Source of the DNA: Bacilli bacterium
GTDB lineage: Bacteria; Bacillota_I; Bacilli_A; RFN20; CAG-826
Reading direction: 5' to 3'
Assembly (NCBI GenBank): GCA_900767825.1
Contig: CAAGAN010000009.1
Span: 1 to 39,718 of the forward strand
Length of the DNA stretch: 39,718 nt
Shown: positions 9,170-18,318 of the stretch, one piece after another
How positions within the stretch are numbered: the stretch's first letter is position 1
How the letters are laid out: every line of letters starts with the position of its first letter
Position numbers and translations under genes: made by a program
The notes under the pieces: generated by a model
Told to the model about the DNA's origin: nothing
Seen by the model: only the letters and a program-made list of their open reading frames with translations
The model's database searches: none

Positions 9170-11251
9170 TTACTCCACGTTCCAGCTGCCGATCTTGCTA
9201 ACGTTGTCATTTCTTAGATCTTCGACTGTGTTATAACGTTTGATACCGCCATTATTGAAAGCCGGCTCTGCTTCATAGACCCAAACTAATGTAGTATTTT
9301 TAGAAGCACTGAAATACCAGGTGCAGCCAGGTAAGCTTCCAAATAAAGCGGCTTCCTTGCTACCCTTTTCGTTTTTAGAGCCAACAGCGCAGCACATGAT
9401 TTGGGAATCGATGCCACCACGTTCATAACTCCCTAGTTTATCCTTGTCGTTTTTGGCGTAGCAGACAAATAGATTATCTTTCCCAACATATCCGCTAGCA
9501 ATAGGCATAAATACATCACTAACTACATAGACGTTTTGGAAATCGCCATGATATGAGCCATATGGACCATTAGTAATCGTATTGTCTACACGGAACAACG
9601 CGCCTTTTTCTTGAGTTCCAGAAGTAACTTCTTTGCAGTTCTCATCCAAAGTGAGTTTTACATAAATATTTTCCATGACCATATCATTGAAACGAACTTC
9701 GAATAATGAATATGAATGGTCATAATAATTAGTTGTCGTTATATATAGGTCACTTAAAGTTGCCTTCCATCCCTTTACTTGGTTAGTCCAGTTATTTCTA
9801 GCTAGACCAGAGCAATAATCCTTAGAATTGAAGGTGAAATTGAAATGGGTATTCTTAATTAGCGCAGTTTCGCCTAATCCACCAAATATACCTTCCCTAG
9901 CAACTTTGGCACTTATTGTATGTCCTTGGCCATCGAAAGTACCCTTGAAATAACGGTTTTGTGCAGCCCCAGCTTGATAATAAGAAGATATTTGCTTAGT
10001 CATATCAATACTAGTTAGGATATCTTCTTCTAGGATGTAATAACCATCTACAACTTTCCCTTCTGATAACATGAAAGTCGAAGCAAAGTTATCTTTAGTT
10101 AGGGAACGGGTATAGACAAACGTATCGGAGAAATAATATCCACCCCTAGTAGTCAAGACTAATAATGGTTCGGAAGAGTCCCCTTTTGCTTCTAGGCCCT
10201 TAATGAATCCATTTGAAAGGAATTTTAGTTCCCTATCTCCTTGTTTAGCATAGACAATGCTTGCATCAGTCCCGAAATATTCTTTTAATGGGAATGGGGA
10301 TTCAGCAGATATCTTTAATTGTTTTGTGTTAGTGGCTACTGGGCAAAAAACAGTAATGGTAATGAAGCTAGTATAGGCATTGCCTTCATTATCAGTATAG
10401 GTGCCGTGTAATTTAGTGCTACCGGTCTTTTTGGCCTTAATGTTACCAAATTCATCTAAACTAGCAACACTATTATCTTCAATAGATAAAGTAGCCTTCC
10501 TTTCTATTCCGCTAGAAGAAACGACAAATTCAACATTCGCACTTGTATCATATTCCTTACCTTCCCAGCTAGAGACTAAGGCAAGTTCGAGATCATTAGT
10601 AACAAAGCTATTGCTACCGATTGTAACCTTTGGATACATGGAAATATCATCGCTAACAGTAACCTTGATGGTTTTTTCCATTAAAGGATTATCGAAATTA
10701 TTCCAGTTTCCTTTGATAGTAACTTCGCTAGTCCCGGCTTTTTTCCCTACTAAGGAATTTCCATCTAAAGTAAGCATTTCTTCGTCATCAATAATGATCG
10801 AAATTGGGCAGGAATAGATTTTTCCGTTAAAAAGAGCATTTCCTCTTAAGGCAAAGGAAGAACCTTTTACTAAAGAAATTGAAGCAGCTGAAAGATTATC
10901 AATAAGTAAGGCAGGCAATAAATCCTTGAAAGTAACGCTAAAATGGCAGCTGGTCCTACTAGATCCATCAGAAACAATAATGTCTGCTTCTCCTTCTCCA
11001 ATTGCATTAACGCTACCATCATCAACAGTCAATACGTTTTCATTAGAGCTAGTCCAAGTTAGGGGGCTAGAAGCACCTTTGGCGACTAGTTCATAAGTAT
11101 CACCAAAAAGCATTTCAACATTGGTGTCGCTTAAGCTAAGGTCGCTAACTACACTTTGGGAAGATTGGTTTGTATTATCCCCACAAGAGATTAAGCTTCC
11201 CAAAGAGAGAACTAATAATCCAGTTGTAATGAGAATTTTATTTTTCTTCAT
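9170..11251 (-). CDS. Surface lipoprotein with Ig-like domains and a beta-helix-like segment
   Basis: This is a 693-residue lipoprotein. The reading frame is open 26 codons further upstream (to 11329). The ATG at 11251 is chosen because it gives a proper signal peptide (MKKNKILITTG... LISC, Cys23), has AGGAG 8 bases upstream and follows the previous stop by two bases. A Big_2-like Ig domain covers about 37-108 (LTWTSSNENVLTVDDG...GEADI). Two more Ig-like stretches are at about 118-200 and 207-302. The C-terminal third contains GTFDGQGHT at 437-445, a motif seen in GLUG/right-handed beta-helix surface proteins. The same kind of segment occurs in the first gene of the operon. No catalytic residues can be named; adhesion or polysaccharide binding is inferred. 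Confidence 0.82.
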   Translation of the reverse strand: MKKNKILITTGLLVLSLGSLISCGDNTNQSSQSVVSDLSLSDTNVEMLFGDTYELVAKGASSPLTWTSSNENVLTVDDGSVNAIGEGEADIIVSDGSSRTSCHFSVTFKDLLPALLIDNLSAASISLVKGSSFALRGNALFNGKIYSCPISIIIDDEEMLTLDGNSLVGKKAGTSEVTIKGNWNNFDNPLMEKTIKVTVSDDISMYPKVTIGSNSFVTNDLELALVSSWEGKEYDTSANVEFVVSSSGIERKATLSIEDNSVASLDEFGNIKAKKTGSTKLHGTYTDNEGNAYTSFITITVFCPVATNTKQLKISAESPFPLKEYFGTDASIVYAKQGDRELKFLSNGFIKGLEAKGDSSEPLLVLTTRGGYYFSDTFVYTRSLTKDNFASTFMLSEGKVVDGYYILEEDILTSIDMTKQISSYYQAGAAQNRYFKGTFDGQGHTISAKVAREGIFGGLGETALIKNTHFNFTFNSKDYCSGLARNNWTNQVKGWKATLSDLYITTTNYYDHSYSLFEVRFNDMVMENIYVKLTLDENCKEVTSGTQEKGALFRVDNTITNGPYGSYHGDFQNVYVVSDVFMPIASGYVGKDNLFVCYAKNDKDKLGSYERGGIDSQIMCCAVGSKNEKGSKEAALFGSLPGCTWYFSASKNTTLVWVYEAEPAFNNGGIKRYNTVEDLRNDNVSKIGSWNVE

Positions 11252-11253
11252 GC

Positions 11254-13284
11254 TTATACTCCTAAACTTTCCAAGAAGGAATTGATAGATGTAAATTCTT
11301 TGATATCTTTGATACTTAAATCTAAACAAAGGTTTTTAAATTTCTTCTTTATGGCAACATATTCTTCATGGGTGAAGCTAGTTTCATAGCAAGAAATTGC
11401 AACTTTTGCAGGGAAAAGCCATTCAATATCAATATAGGTCTTTAATCTCTTATATTTGGCTTGGTCTTTTTTATAGACTTCAATCTTTTCATAGGCTTTA
11501 TCGCATAATTCAAAGAGTTCTTGCAAGAAACCAATGCCATAATATTTCTTGTTACCGGAAATATCAGATTGCATAGAGCCACCGTTCCCGATACCGAATT
11601 TTTCGATAATCTTAGCAAACCAGACACGTAATTTATGTAACATTTCCTTCATAACTGGAGCTGCATCTTCATACATGTTATTCATGAAATCTTCGATTAA
11701 GTCATTGATGTCTAATGAAGAATCCCAGCTCTTTTTGCAAAGGACATAATTTGCTAGTCCGCCAAATCCTGGATCAGCGCCCCTTTGGTCATTTTTGACC
11801 TGTTCGAATGAAAGGGAATAGTTATATTTAGCTAGATATTCATGGTAATCGGTATAGAAGTTATAGATATCATAGAAAGAGATATAGTCATTGAAGAATC
11901 CCCCATAACTCCATGCCCATGTTCCAGGATAGAAATTGCCCCAGGCCTTCAATATTTTTCTTGCTTCATCATTAGCAGAACTATAGAAAGAACGTCCATA
12001 GTCAAAGTTCATCGAAGCAACAAACGGCATCAATTTGACTCCATCTTCAGGGATGATGTCAGGATTATATTCGAATGTGCCATCATCATTTTCCTTAAAC
12101 GGAGGTGTAATCGCACTTTGATAGGCAAAGAAAGAATAATCCATATCACGCTTATAGGCGGCATTTTCTGGTTTATCCATCCAGGCGTTTACTAGTTTGC
12201 CAACGCGCTTCATGAATAGAATTACGGTAGAAACAATCGCACCATTATGGTTGTCTTTGACTTTTGTACAAGCTTCGCAATCGCAAAGATCAGGAACGTC
12301 ATTCATGCCTAAGAAAGCCCTAGAATAGGTAGGATATTCAGCAGCTGGATACCAAGTTAATGATTGTTCAATCTTTTCAGCAGCAAATTCGACCATCTTG
12401 GTGAGTTCAGCTTCATCTCCTCTAGCGGTGAAGCAAAGCTGGTCGCCTTTTGGAGCATAAAACTTTGGATGGGCTTTCTCGTATTTATCTTTTGGGAAAT
12501 AATAGAAGCTATTGTGGTTAGCACTCCAAACATTATTCCTAGAATCGCCAAGGTGAATAGGAAGTAAGACAGTAGCAACATCATCAGTTACTCTCATCCT
12601 ATATGTAAACATTTGGTTTTGGTTGGCAGTCGGGAAAAGAAGACCTCTTTTTACCCTTTTTGAGATATCAGGGATATCAATGACATCATAATTGCATAGA
12701 TGTAAGTCCTTGACGTTTTTATCTAAGGAGTAGCAATCGTGGTAATAAGTCTCGAAATTGAAATTGAGTTTCAAGAAATTATAGACACCATAAAGAGTTC
12801 CATAATTGGAGTTACCGAAGATAAAGACTGATTTGCCTTTAGTAACAATGCGGGAGCCGTCTCTACCAAAATCATCTAGATTGGCTTTATCTGCTAAAGC
12901 AGCACTGCTCCAATAGGAATTAGTCCCTAAAGAAATATAGGTAGATTCTTCATTAAAGGTAAGGGAAGCACTTTCCGTGATGACACTTAGTTCAATATTA
13001 GTTGCTTCTTTAAACAAGTTAACAAGCTCGCTTCTAGCATAAAGGAGTTGATCATCGCTTGATTTTGGGATGATTACTTTATAAGGAGTCTTGCCATTTT
13101 GAACCAAATAGGAAGAAGTTGGGGTAGCAACAAATTGATGCTTTGTATTCAAAGTTGGAGTAGATCCACCGCCATTAGTAGATTCAGAAGAATCAATAGT
13201 CTCATTAGTCCCGCAAGAAGGTAGCAAGGCAATTGCTGCAGCTGCTAAAGTGAAGATTAATGTTTGTTTTCTTTTAATATTCAT
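11254..13284 (-). CDS. DUF4838 glycoside-hydrolase-like lipoprotein
   Basis: This 676-residue lipoprotein has lipobox LPSC (Cys24). The start is the second of two nearby ATGs: AAGGAGGA (13292-13299) sits 7 bases before it but only 1 base before the first ATG at 13290. An N-terminal GH67N/GH20b-like alpha+beta domain (about 58-190) is followed by a DUF4838-type TIM-barrel region. Its hallmarks are ANHNSFYYFPKDKY, EKAHPKFYAP and the cysteine motif CDCEAC at 334-339, preceded by LGMNDVPDL. DUF4838 proteins occur widely in polysaccharide-degradation loci and are thought to be glycosidases, but the reaction is not established. It is the only glycosidase-like protein predicted on the cell surface in this operon, so it may make the initial cut. 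It sits 13 bases after the preceding gene. Confidence 0.85.
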   Translation of the reverse strand: MNIKRKQTLIFTLAAAAIALLPSCGTNETIDSSESTNGGGSTPTLNTKHQFVATPTSSYLVQNGKTPYKVIIPKSSDDQLLYARSELVNLFKEATNIELSVITESASLTFNEESTYISLGTNSYWSSAALADKANLDDFGRDGSRIVTKGKSVFIFGNSNYGTLYGVYNFLKLNFNFETYYHDCYSLDKNVKDLHLCNYDVIDIPDISKRVKRGLLFPTANQNQMFTYRMRVTDDVATVLLPIHLGDSRNNVWSANHNSFYYFPKDKYEKAHPKFYAPKGDQLCFTARGDEAELTKMVEFAAEKIEQSLTWYPAAEYPTYSRAFLGMNDVPDLCDCEACTKVKDNHNGAIVSTVILFMKRVGKLVNAWMDKPENAAYKRDMDYSFFAYQSAITPPFKENDDGTFEYNPDIIPEDGVKLMPFVASMNFDYGRSFYSSANDEARKILKAWGNFYPGTWAWSYGGFFNDYISFYDIYNFYTDYHEYLAKYNYSLSFEQVKNDQRGADPGFGGLANYVLCKKSWDSSLDINDLIEDFMNNMYEDAAPVMKEMLHKLRVWFAKIIEKFGIGNGGSMQSDISGNKKYYGIGFLQELFELCDKAYEKIEVYKKDQAKYKRLKTYIDIEWLFPAKVAISCYETSFTHEEYVAIKKKFKNLCLDLSIKDIKEFTSINSFLESLGV

Positions 13285-13297
13285 ATGCATGTCCTCC

Positions 13298-16200
13298 TTA
13301 TTCGACGATCAAGGTATATTCGCTATAAGCGGTATTGCCTTCTTCATCTTGTACAGTTACATAGACCGTATATGTTCCCTTTGTTGAAATTGTGGCTTTA
13401 TCACCATTTGGAACACTAGCAGTCAAGACTTTCTTATCGTTATAGACCAAGTGCCAAATTTCTAATTTTTCTGGGCTTGTCAAGTTATCAGTTCCTTCGA
13501 ATACAGGAAGTGCACTGGCAACATTTGCTTTTATTGTGTGGGTTGAAACCTTGGTTGTTATGACCGGAACTTCTCTATCAATGACACTGACTAATCCTTT
13601 TAATCCGCCAGAAATTGAGTTGCCTGCACCATCTAAGACACCATAGCTAATGACATAAGAGCCATATTCGTCGTATTCGATTTCATAATTGGAAGAGAAA
13701 TCAGAAACGCTAGAAATCTCTTTCCCGGTATTTACATCTTTTACTTTCTTAACTGAGCCAGAGATATTTTTAACAACGGTCAAGAAAACGTTTTTATCGC
13801 TAACTGGAGTTAATACATCGGCAACATTTGGTTTATAAAGAGTACTTCTATCGCCAACATGAGCGACTTGTTCTGGGAAAAGGGCAGAAGCCATTGGTTG
13901 GATTCTATCTCTATTGGAATGAGAACGGAAAGGTTGGTTACCGACTTTAGAGATATCGATATATGAAGATTCTTTTAATCCTTCTGCTTCGATTTTTAGC
14001 AAGAAGGAATCATCTTTAAATGGGTTATCAAGAGTAAAGTTGGCTCCTGCAACAGTAAGGGTGCTATTAGTAGAACTATAAAGAATAGTAGCACCGCTGC
14101 CTTGATAGTTTTCGCTTGCGGCTTGGGTTCTTCCGTTCACACTGACTTTAGAAGCTTCAAATTCAATGGTTACTTCTTCTCCAGTGCCAAATGGAATAAG
14201 GTGGATTCTTACCTTGTTAGAAACATTGGTCTTGAAGGAGAATTCAAATCCAGAGAGGAGCAATTTGTTGATGAATTCCATCGATCCATTTCCAACGACG
14301 TTGCTTTGATAACGTACATAGTCAGCATTCTTGCCTTCGCTATCTTTAACATCTTTACCAGCGAAATCTCCAACGAAGTATTTAGTAAGGTAGACATTTT
14401 TTCCATCCCAGCCGGTATCGATAATATTTACTCTATCGGTCTCGATTAATGAAGATGGGTTACTTTCTGGAACGAATTTGAAGGAAACATATTTGCTTCC
14501 ACTTATTTCTAGATCAAGAGGATCAAATTCCTTATATTCCCCATCATCGAATTTGACATAGGAAAGGATTTTGTCTTTGCTCTCGCCATCTTTACCGTAT
14601 GTATAGGCATTAGGAACATCTATTGTATAGGAAGAGCCCTTCATGAAATAATGTGGAAGGCTAACCTTATCGGTTTCAAATGTCGCGTTGTTATTGACGT
14701 CAACATCAAATTCATATTCTTTTTTGCCAGAATAGAAACTATCTTGGTAACGATATGTAAGGTGATATTTTCCAGCTCTTTCTAATTTATATTGGTCAGT
14801 AGAAGAAATAACATCAATCTTGCCGCTTGGATCTTTTACTTCGACTTTAGTAACGCAGTCATCATTTAAAGAAGTTGCCTCGAAATTATCGAATTTAACT
14901 AAGGTTCCGGCTTTTAATCCTTCTAATGGCTTTACCTCGAAATGGATCCCTTCTTCGCCGAAAGAAGAAACAAATAAATCAATTCTTTCAGTTCCGACAT
15001 TGCCATATACGTCAGTTGCTTCATAAATAATTGTATAGATACCTTTTTCAGTTGGGGTAAAGGAATCATTCTTGATGGCAATCATCTTCTTTGAAGAAGA
15101 ATCATATCCATAATAGACAGTCTTCTTTAAGTCTCCAGAAAGGGCAGTTTCATCAAAAGCCTTGGCCTCCGGAATCTTAATTTCAAGCCCACCAACAACG
15201 TTTGCTTTCTTTTTTGCATTTAAATCAATTATTGGGTTGATTTCGTCTTTGTAGTAATCCATTGGATTGAGGCTATCGCCTTTTATTCCACCGATTTCAC
15301 CAATTTCAATAGGGGCGCTATCTAATCCACTATATCCAGTTGCAGTAAGAGAAATATAGACTAAACCAGTCTTAAAACCAGCAAAATTTGTATCAGGATA
15401 TATGCTTGGATTATTTAATTCGCTGACTAATGCATAATTTCTAGCTTGGTCATTTTCGGCATAGATACGGTAATTGCTTGGGTTAGAAGTATCTAAATAA
15501 TAGGAGACATTGTTATAAATCTTCGATGTAGGGCTATTGCCAGTTATGGAAGTACCGCCAGTTGGGCTAATACGGTAATTTGTCGAATCGATTGTAATCG
15601 TACCGGAATCATCTTTAGATAAACCGGCAACTCTGCTTCCGTTAAATCCAGCAGAGATATAGTTTTCATAATAATAGGAGCCTTTGCTATTTGTAATCGT
15701 GAAATAATTTTCAGGATCATAAGCATCGGTAACACGGACTGTGATGGAATGGACACTAGGATTGACTCCTAAGTCCTTGACATTCCACATGATTAGTTTT
15801 TGATATTTGGATTTTGATAAATCTATCGGCTTAGAGAAGGTGAATGTATCGCCTTCGGTCAAGCCAACCTTTAATCCATAAGGATATCCGCTAGAGGCAA
15901 ATTGGGGATTAAGAGAACCATAATCGATAGAAGATTTATCCCCGCCAAAAGTATAGACATCTTTAAAGACAGAGAATGATTTGGTGTAAGTAATCTTATC
16001 TTCCCCTACTAATAAAAGGGTATATTTGCCATAGCTATCTAGTTTATAAGAAGAAGCAGATTTAGAAGATCCGTTTGGATAAGTAAGATAAGAAGCAGTG
16101 ACTTTTACATCCTTGCCATCTTTAGAAAGAGTTACATCCTTGGAGATAAATAATAAATCTCCAATGTTATAGGAATCTTCTACATCTAGATTATTTATGG

Positions 16201-16300
16201 AGACTTCTTCCCCTTTTGTTTCCAAAACAGAATTAGAAATAGTAGAAAGCCCAAGAATGGATAAAGTTGCCAGTGTGAATAACGCTTTTGCTTTTTTCAT
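13298..16300 (-). CDS. Large secreted Ig-like-domain protein (1000 residues)
   Basis: The N-terminus MKKAKALFTLATLSILGLST is a Sec-type signal peptide without a lipobox cysteine. No LPXTG motif or C-terminal membrane anchor is visible, so it may be released or held non-covalently. The protein looks wholly beta-rich. Ig-like domains of the HYR/DUF5011 type are recognisable around 'GIYTIIYEATDVYGNVG', 'GSYVISYGVLDGAGNSI' and the C-terminal 'GTYTVYVTVQDEEGNTAYS'. In between are stretches resembling jelly-roll carbohydrate-binding domains, such as one with 'YYENYISAGFNGSRVAG'. No catalytic site was recognised. AAAGGAG lies 11 bases before the start. It is placed between the ABC permeases and the DUF4838 gene; a structural or binding role on the target glycan is inferred. 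Confidence 0.8.
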   Translation of the reverse strand: MKKAKALFTLATLSILGLSTISNSVLETKGEEVSINNLDVEDSYNIGDLLFISKDVTLSKDGKDVKVTASYLTYPNGSSKSASSYKLDSYGKYTLLLVGEDKITYTKSFSVFKDVYTFGGDKSSIDYGSLNPQFASSGYPYGLKVGLTEGDTFTFSKPIDLSKSKYQKLIMWNVKDLGVNPSVHSITVRVTDAYDPENYFTITNSKGSYYYENYISAGFNGSRVAGLSKDDSGTITIDSTNYRISPTGGTSITGNSPTSKIYNNVSYYLDTSNPSNYRIYAENDQARNYALVSELNNPSIYPDTNFAGFKTGLVYISLTATGYSGLDSAPIEIGEIGGIKGDSLNPMDYYKDEINPIIDLNAKKKANVVGGLEIKIPEAKAFDETALSGDLKKTVYYGYDSSSKKMIAIKNDSFTPTEKGIYTIIYEATDVYGNVGTERIDLFVSSFGEEGIHFEVKPLEGLKAGTLVKFDNFEATSLNDDCVTKVEVKDPSGKIDVISSTDQYKLERAGKYHLTYRYQDSFYSGKKEYEFDVDVNNNATFETDKVSLPHYFMKGSSYTIDVPNAYTYGKDGESKDKILSYVKFDDGEYKEFDPLDLEISGSKYVSFKFVPESNPSSLIETDRVNIIDTGWDGKNVYLTKYFVGDFAGKDVKDSEGKNADYVRYQSNVVGNGSMEFINKLLLSGFEFSFKTNVSNKVRIHLIPFGTGEEVTIEFEASKVSVNGRTQAASENYQGSGATILYSSTNSTLTVAGANFTLDNPFKDDSFLLKIEAEGLKESSYIDISKVGNQPFRSHSNRDRIQPMASALFPEQVAHVGDRSTLYKPNVADVLTPVSDKNVFLTVVKNISGSVKKVKDVNTGKEISSVSDFSSNYEIEYDEYGSYVISYGVLDGAGNSISGGLKGLVSVIDREVPVITTKVSTHTIKANVASALPVFEGTDNLTSPEKLEIWHLVYNDKKVLTASVPNGDKATISTKGTYTVYVTVQDEEGNTAYSEYTLIVE

Positions 16301-16316
16301 TTTGTTGATACTCCTT

Positions 16317-17345
16317 TTATTCTTTTAATCCACCCACGGAGACATTGCCCATGAGTTTATTCCTAAAAATAACGAATATGATTGTGATTGGGACTGCTAA
16401 TATCATCGAAGCCGTAATCTTAAGTGGGGTAGTTTGTAATAAGAACTTTTCAGCCCCTGTCCCGATGTCAGATTTAGCTAGAGACATTTCATATACTGCC
16501 CTAGCTAATGTTGGATGGGTTGGAAGATATAGCATTGTCGCCTGCCAGTCATTCCATAAGGCGATGAATTGGATTAGGAAGACCGTTCCAATGGTTTTTA
16601 TAGCCATCGGGAAATAGATATGGAACATGACCGTGAAGTCATTCGCGCCATCTATTTCGGCTGCTTCCCTATATGTATTGGATAAGGAAGAGAAGAAGGC
16701 ATAATAGACAAAGTAATACATACCTGCACCAGAGAAGAAACGTAGGAAGTTTCCCCAGAGGCTATCGAATAACCCTAATTGCCTTAACCAAGTTAATTCG
16801 CTAGGCAATGCACCGACAATCGGGATTGATAACATTAAGGTGAATACAACATTTATGACCGTGCAGATCTTATATTTATATTTAGATGTAATATAGGCAG
16901 TAATTGCAGGTACAATCGAACAAATTAGTCCCCCTACCCCTGCATAGACAAGGGTATTCATTAACATTGATAAGAAACCGATATTCTCTTGCGAATGCAT
17001 AATGAGAGTATCCCCGACATACCAGGAGGCATTAAGCTGCATGAATATTAGATTCTTGAAGATAATCCCGTAATTCTTAAGATGGAACAATTGGTAATTA
17101 CTAGCTAGTGGGTTCTCCCAGTTCCCCCAGTCAACAAACGGGAATGCAATTGCACCGTTTTGCTCAAAGTCATTTTTGCTCTTTAAGGAAGTCATTAACC
17201 CCCAAAGAAGTAGGAAGAGTAAGAATAAGGCGAATAAAGAAACCAAGATAGCAAGGAGGACATAGAAGCAAATATCGATCTTTGATGATTTCGGCTTCAT
17301 GCCACGTTTTATGTTATTCATTGAGTTGGTCCTAACTTTTTCCAT
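16317..17345 (-). CDS. Sugar ABC transporter permease (MalG/LplC type)
   Basis: This is an inner-membrane permease subunit of a carbohydrate importer, 342 residues with about six membrane segments. The first is at about 25-50, after a basic N-terminus. The cytoplasmic EAA loop that docks the ATPase is clear: EAAEIDGANDFTVMFHIYFP, followed by ALWNDWQATMLYL, typical of the MalG-side subunit. GAGG (part of the upstream gene's final codons) lies 8 bases before the ATG, and only two bases separate the two permease genes, so translation is coupled. No ATPase gene is in this operon; the candidate is at 31443-32165. Confidence 0.93.
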   Translation of the reverse strand: MEKVRTNSMNNIKRGMKPKSSKIDICFYVLLAILVSLFALFLLFLLLWGLMTSLKSKNDFEQNGAIAFPFVDWGNWENPLASNYQLFHLKNYGIIFKNLIFMQLNASWYVGDTLIMHSQENIGFLSMLMNTLVYAGVGGLICSIVPAITAYITSKYKYKICTVINVVFTLMLSIPIVGALPSELTWLRQLGLFDSLWGNFLRFFSGAGMYYFVYYAFFSSLSNTYREAAEIDGANDFTVMFHIYFPMAIKTIGTVFLIQFIALWNDWQATMLYLPTHPTLARAVYEMSLAKSDIGTGAEKFLLQTTPLKITASMILAVPITIIFVIFRNKLMGNVSVGGLKE

Positions 17346-17347
17346 AA

Positions 17348-18301
17348 CTAATCCTCGCTTGGCCCAAACCTATTTAGTAAGAATTTCACTAAGAAGATTG
17401 TTGGAACTATGATTGCGGTCAAAAACAAGCCAAAAGCAGCCAAGGCCGGATAACTAATATAATTTCGATCATTTCCAAGAATATCTGATTTAAGGGAGGT
17501 AAGGTAAATGAAGTAGCCAACATTTCCCATGGCCATCGCGTTTTCGCCATAAATATTAAATACCTGGTATTGAGATACGAATAATTGGGAAATAATAACA
17601 ATAGCCAAGGATACAATAGTTGGATAAATCTTTGGTAAGACAACATGCCACAAGATGGAAAGTGTATTCGCTCCATCAAGAGAAGCGCTTTCGATAAGGG
17701 CAGGGTTTACATTGCCCATTGCATTGCTATAAAGCAAGACATTGACACCGAAACTCATGACAACATTGAAAGATATCATTACCCAAAGTTGCAATTTCGG
17801 ATCACCTAGAGCATCCACCTTTTCGGTGCCAAACAAATTAAATAGGATTTCTGGTATGGCATTTTGAACTACATATCTAAATAAGAGTCCCAATACAATG
17901 CTAGATAATACTTGTGGGAGATAAAGAACCGTACGGAAGAGCGCGCTTCCTGGCTTTTTCTTATATATATAATAGGATGCAAGCAAAGCAAGAGGCTGGG
18001 CGAGAAATAAATCAACTGCGCAGAAAATCAAGGAATTTTTCAACATATATGGATATTTTGAAAAGGAGGAAAGTGCAACCTTGAAGTTTTCCCACCCAGC
18101 AAATGTGGTGACAATTCTCTCTAAATCATAATCTAGAGTATATGTTTGGAAAGCCATGATGAAAGAATTCATGTTGACATAAAGATAAAAGAGAAAGAAA
18201 TGGATGATTGGTATTATTAGAAATGCCATGCAGAAAAGGAAACGAGTTAGTTCCTTTTTGTTCTTTGCCTTATTTTTATCGCGTGTGATTGTTTTATACA
18301 T
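17348..18301 (-). CDS. Sugar ABC transporter permease (MalF/LplB type)
   Basis: This partner permease has 317 residues and about six membrane segments. The frame can be opened 15 bases earlier at a TTG (18316), but the ATG at 18301 has GAGGG 5 bases upstream whereas the TTG has nothing, so 18301 is chosen. The EAA loop is modified to ESASLDGANTLSILWHVVLP, where Ser replaces the first Ala, which is common in MalF-side subunits. Its gene follows that of the binding protein. The substrate is unknown, but the company of glycosidases points to an oligosaccharide. Confidence 0.92.
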   Translation of the reverse strand: MYKTITRDKNKAKNKKELTRFLFCMAFLIIPIIHFFLFYLYVNMNSFIMAFQTYTLDYDLERIVTTFAGWENFKVALSSFSKYPYMLKNSLIFCAVDLFLAQPLALLASYYIYKKKPGSALFRTVLYLPQVLSSIVLGLLFRYVVQNAIPEILFNLFGTEKVDALGDPKLQLWVMISFNVVMSFGVNVLLYSNAMGNVNPALIESASLDGANTLSILWHVVLPKIYPTIVSLAIVIISQLFVSQYQVFNIYGENAMAMGNVGYFIYLTSLKSDILGNDRNYISYPALAAFGLFLTAIIVPTIFLVKFLLNRFGPSED

Positions 18302-18318
18302 GGTTTCCCTCGTCAAGA

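Noticed and set aside
10401..10817. 138-codon plus-strand frame opposite the Ig lipoprotein gene
   Set aside because: It is a shadow of the Ser/Thr/Val-rich lipoprotein sequence on the other strand, with no independent support.
11252..11329. 26-codon N-terminal extension of the Ig/beta-helix lipoprotein
   Set aside because: It would overlap the preceding gene and bury the signal peptide; the ATG at 11251 has a good ribosome site.
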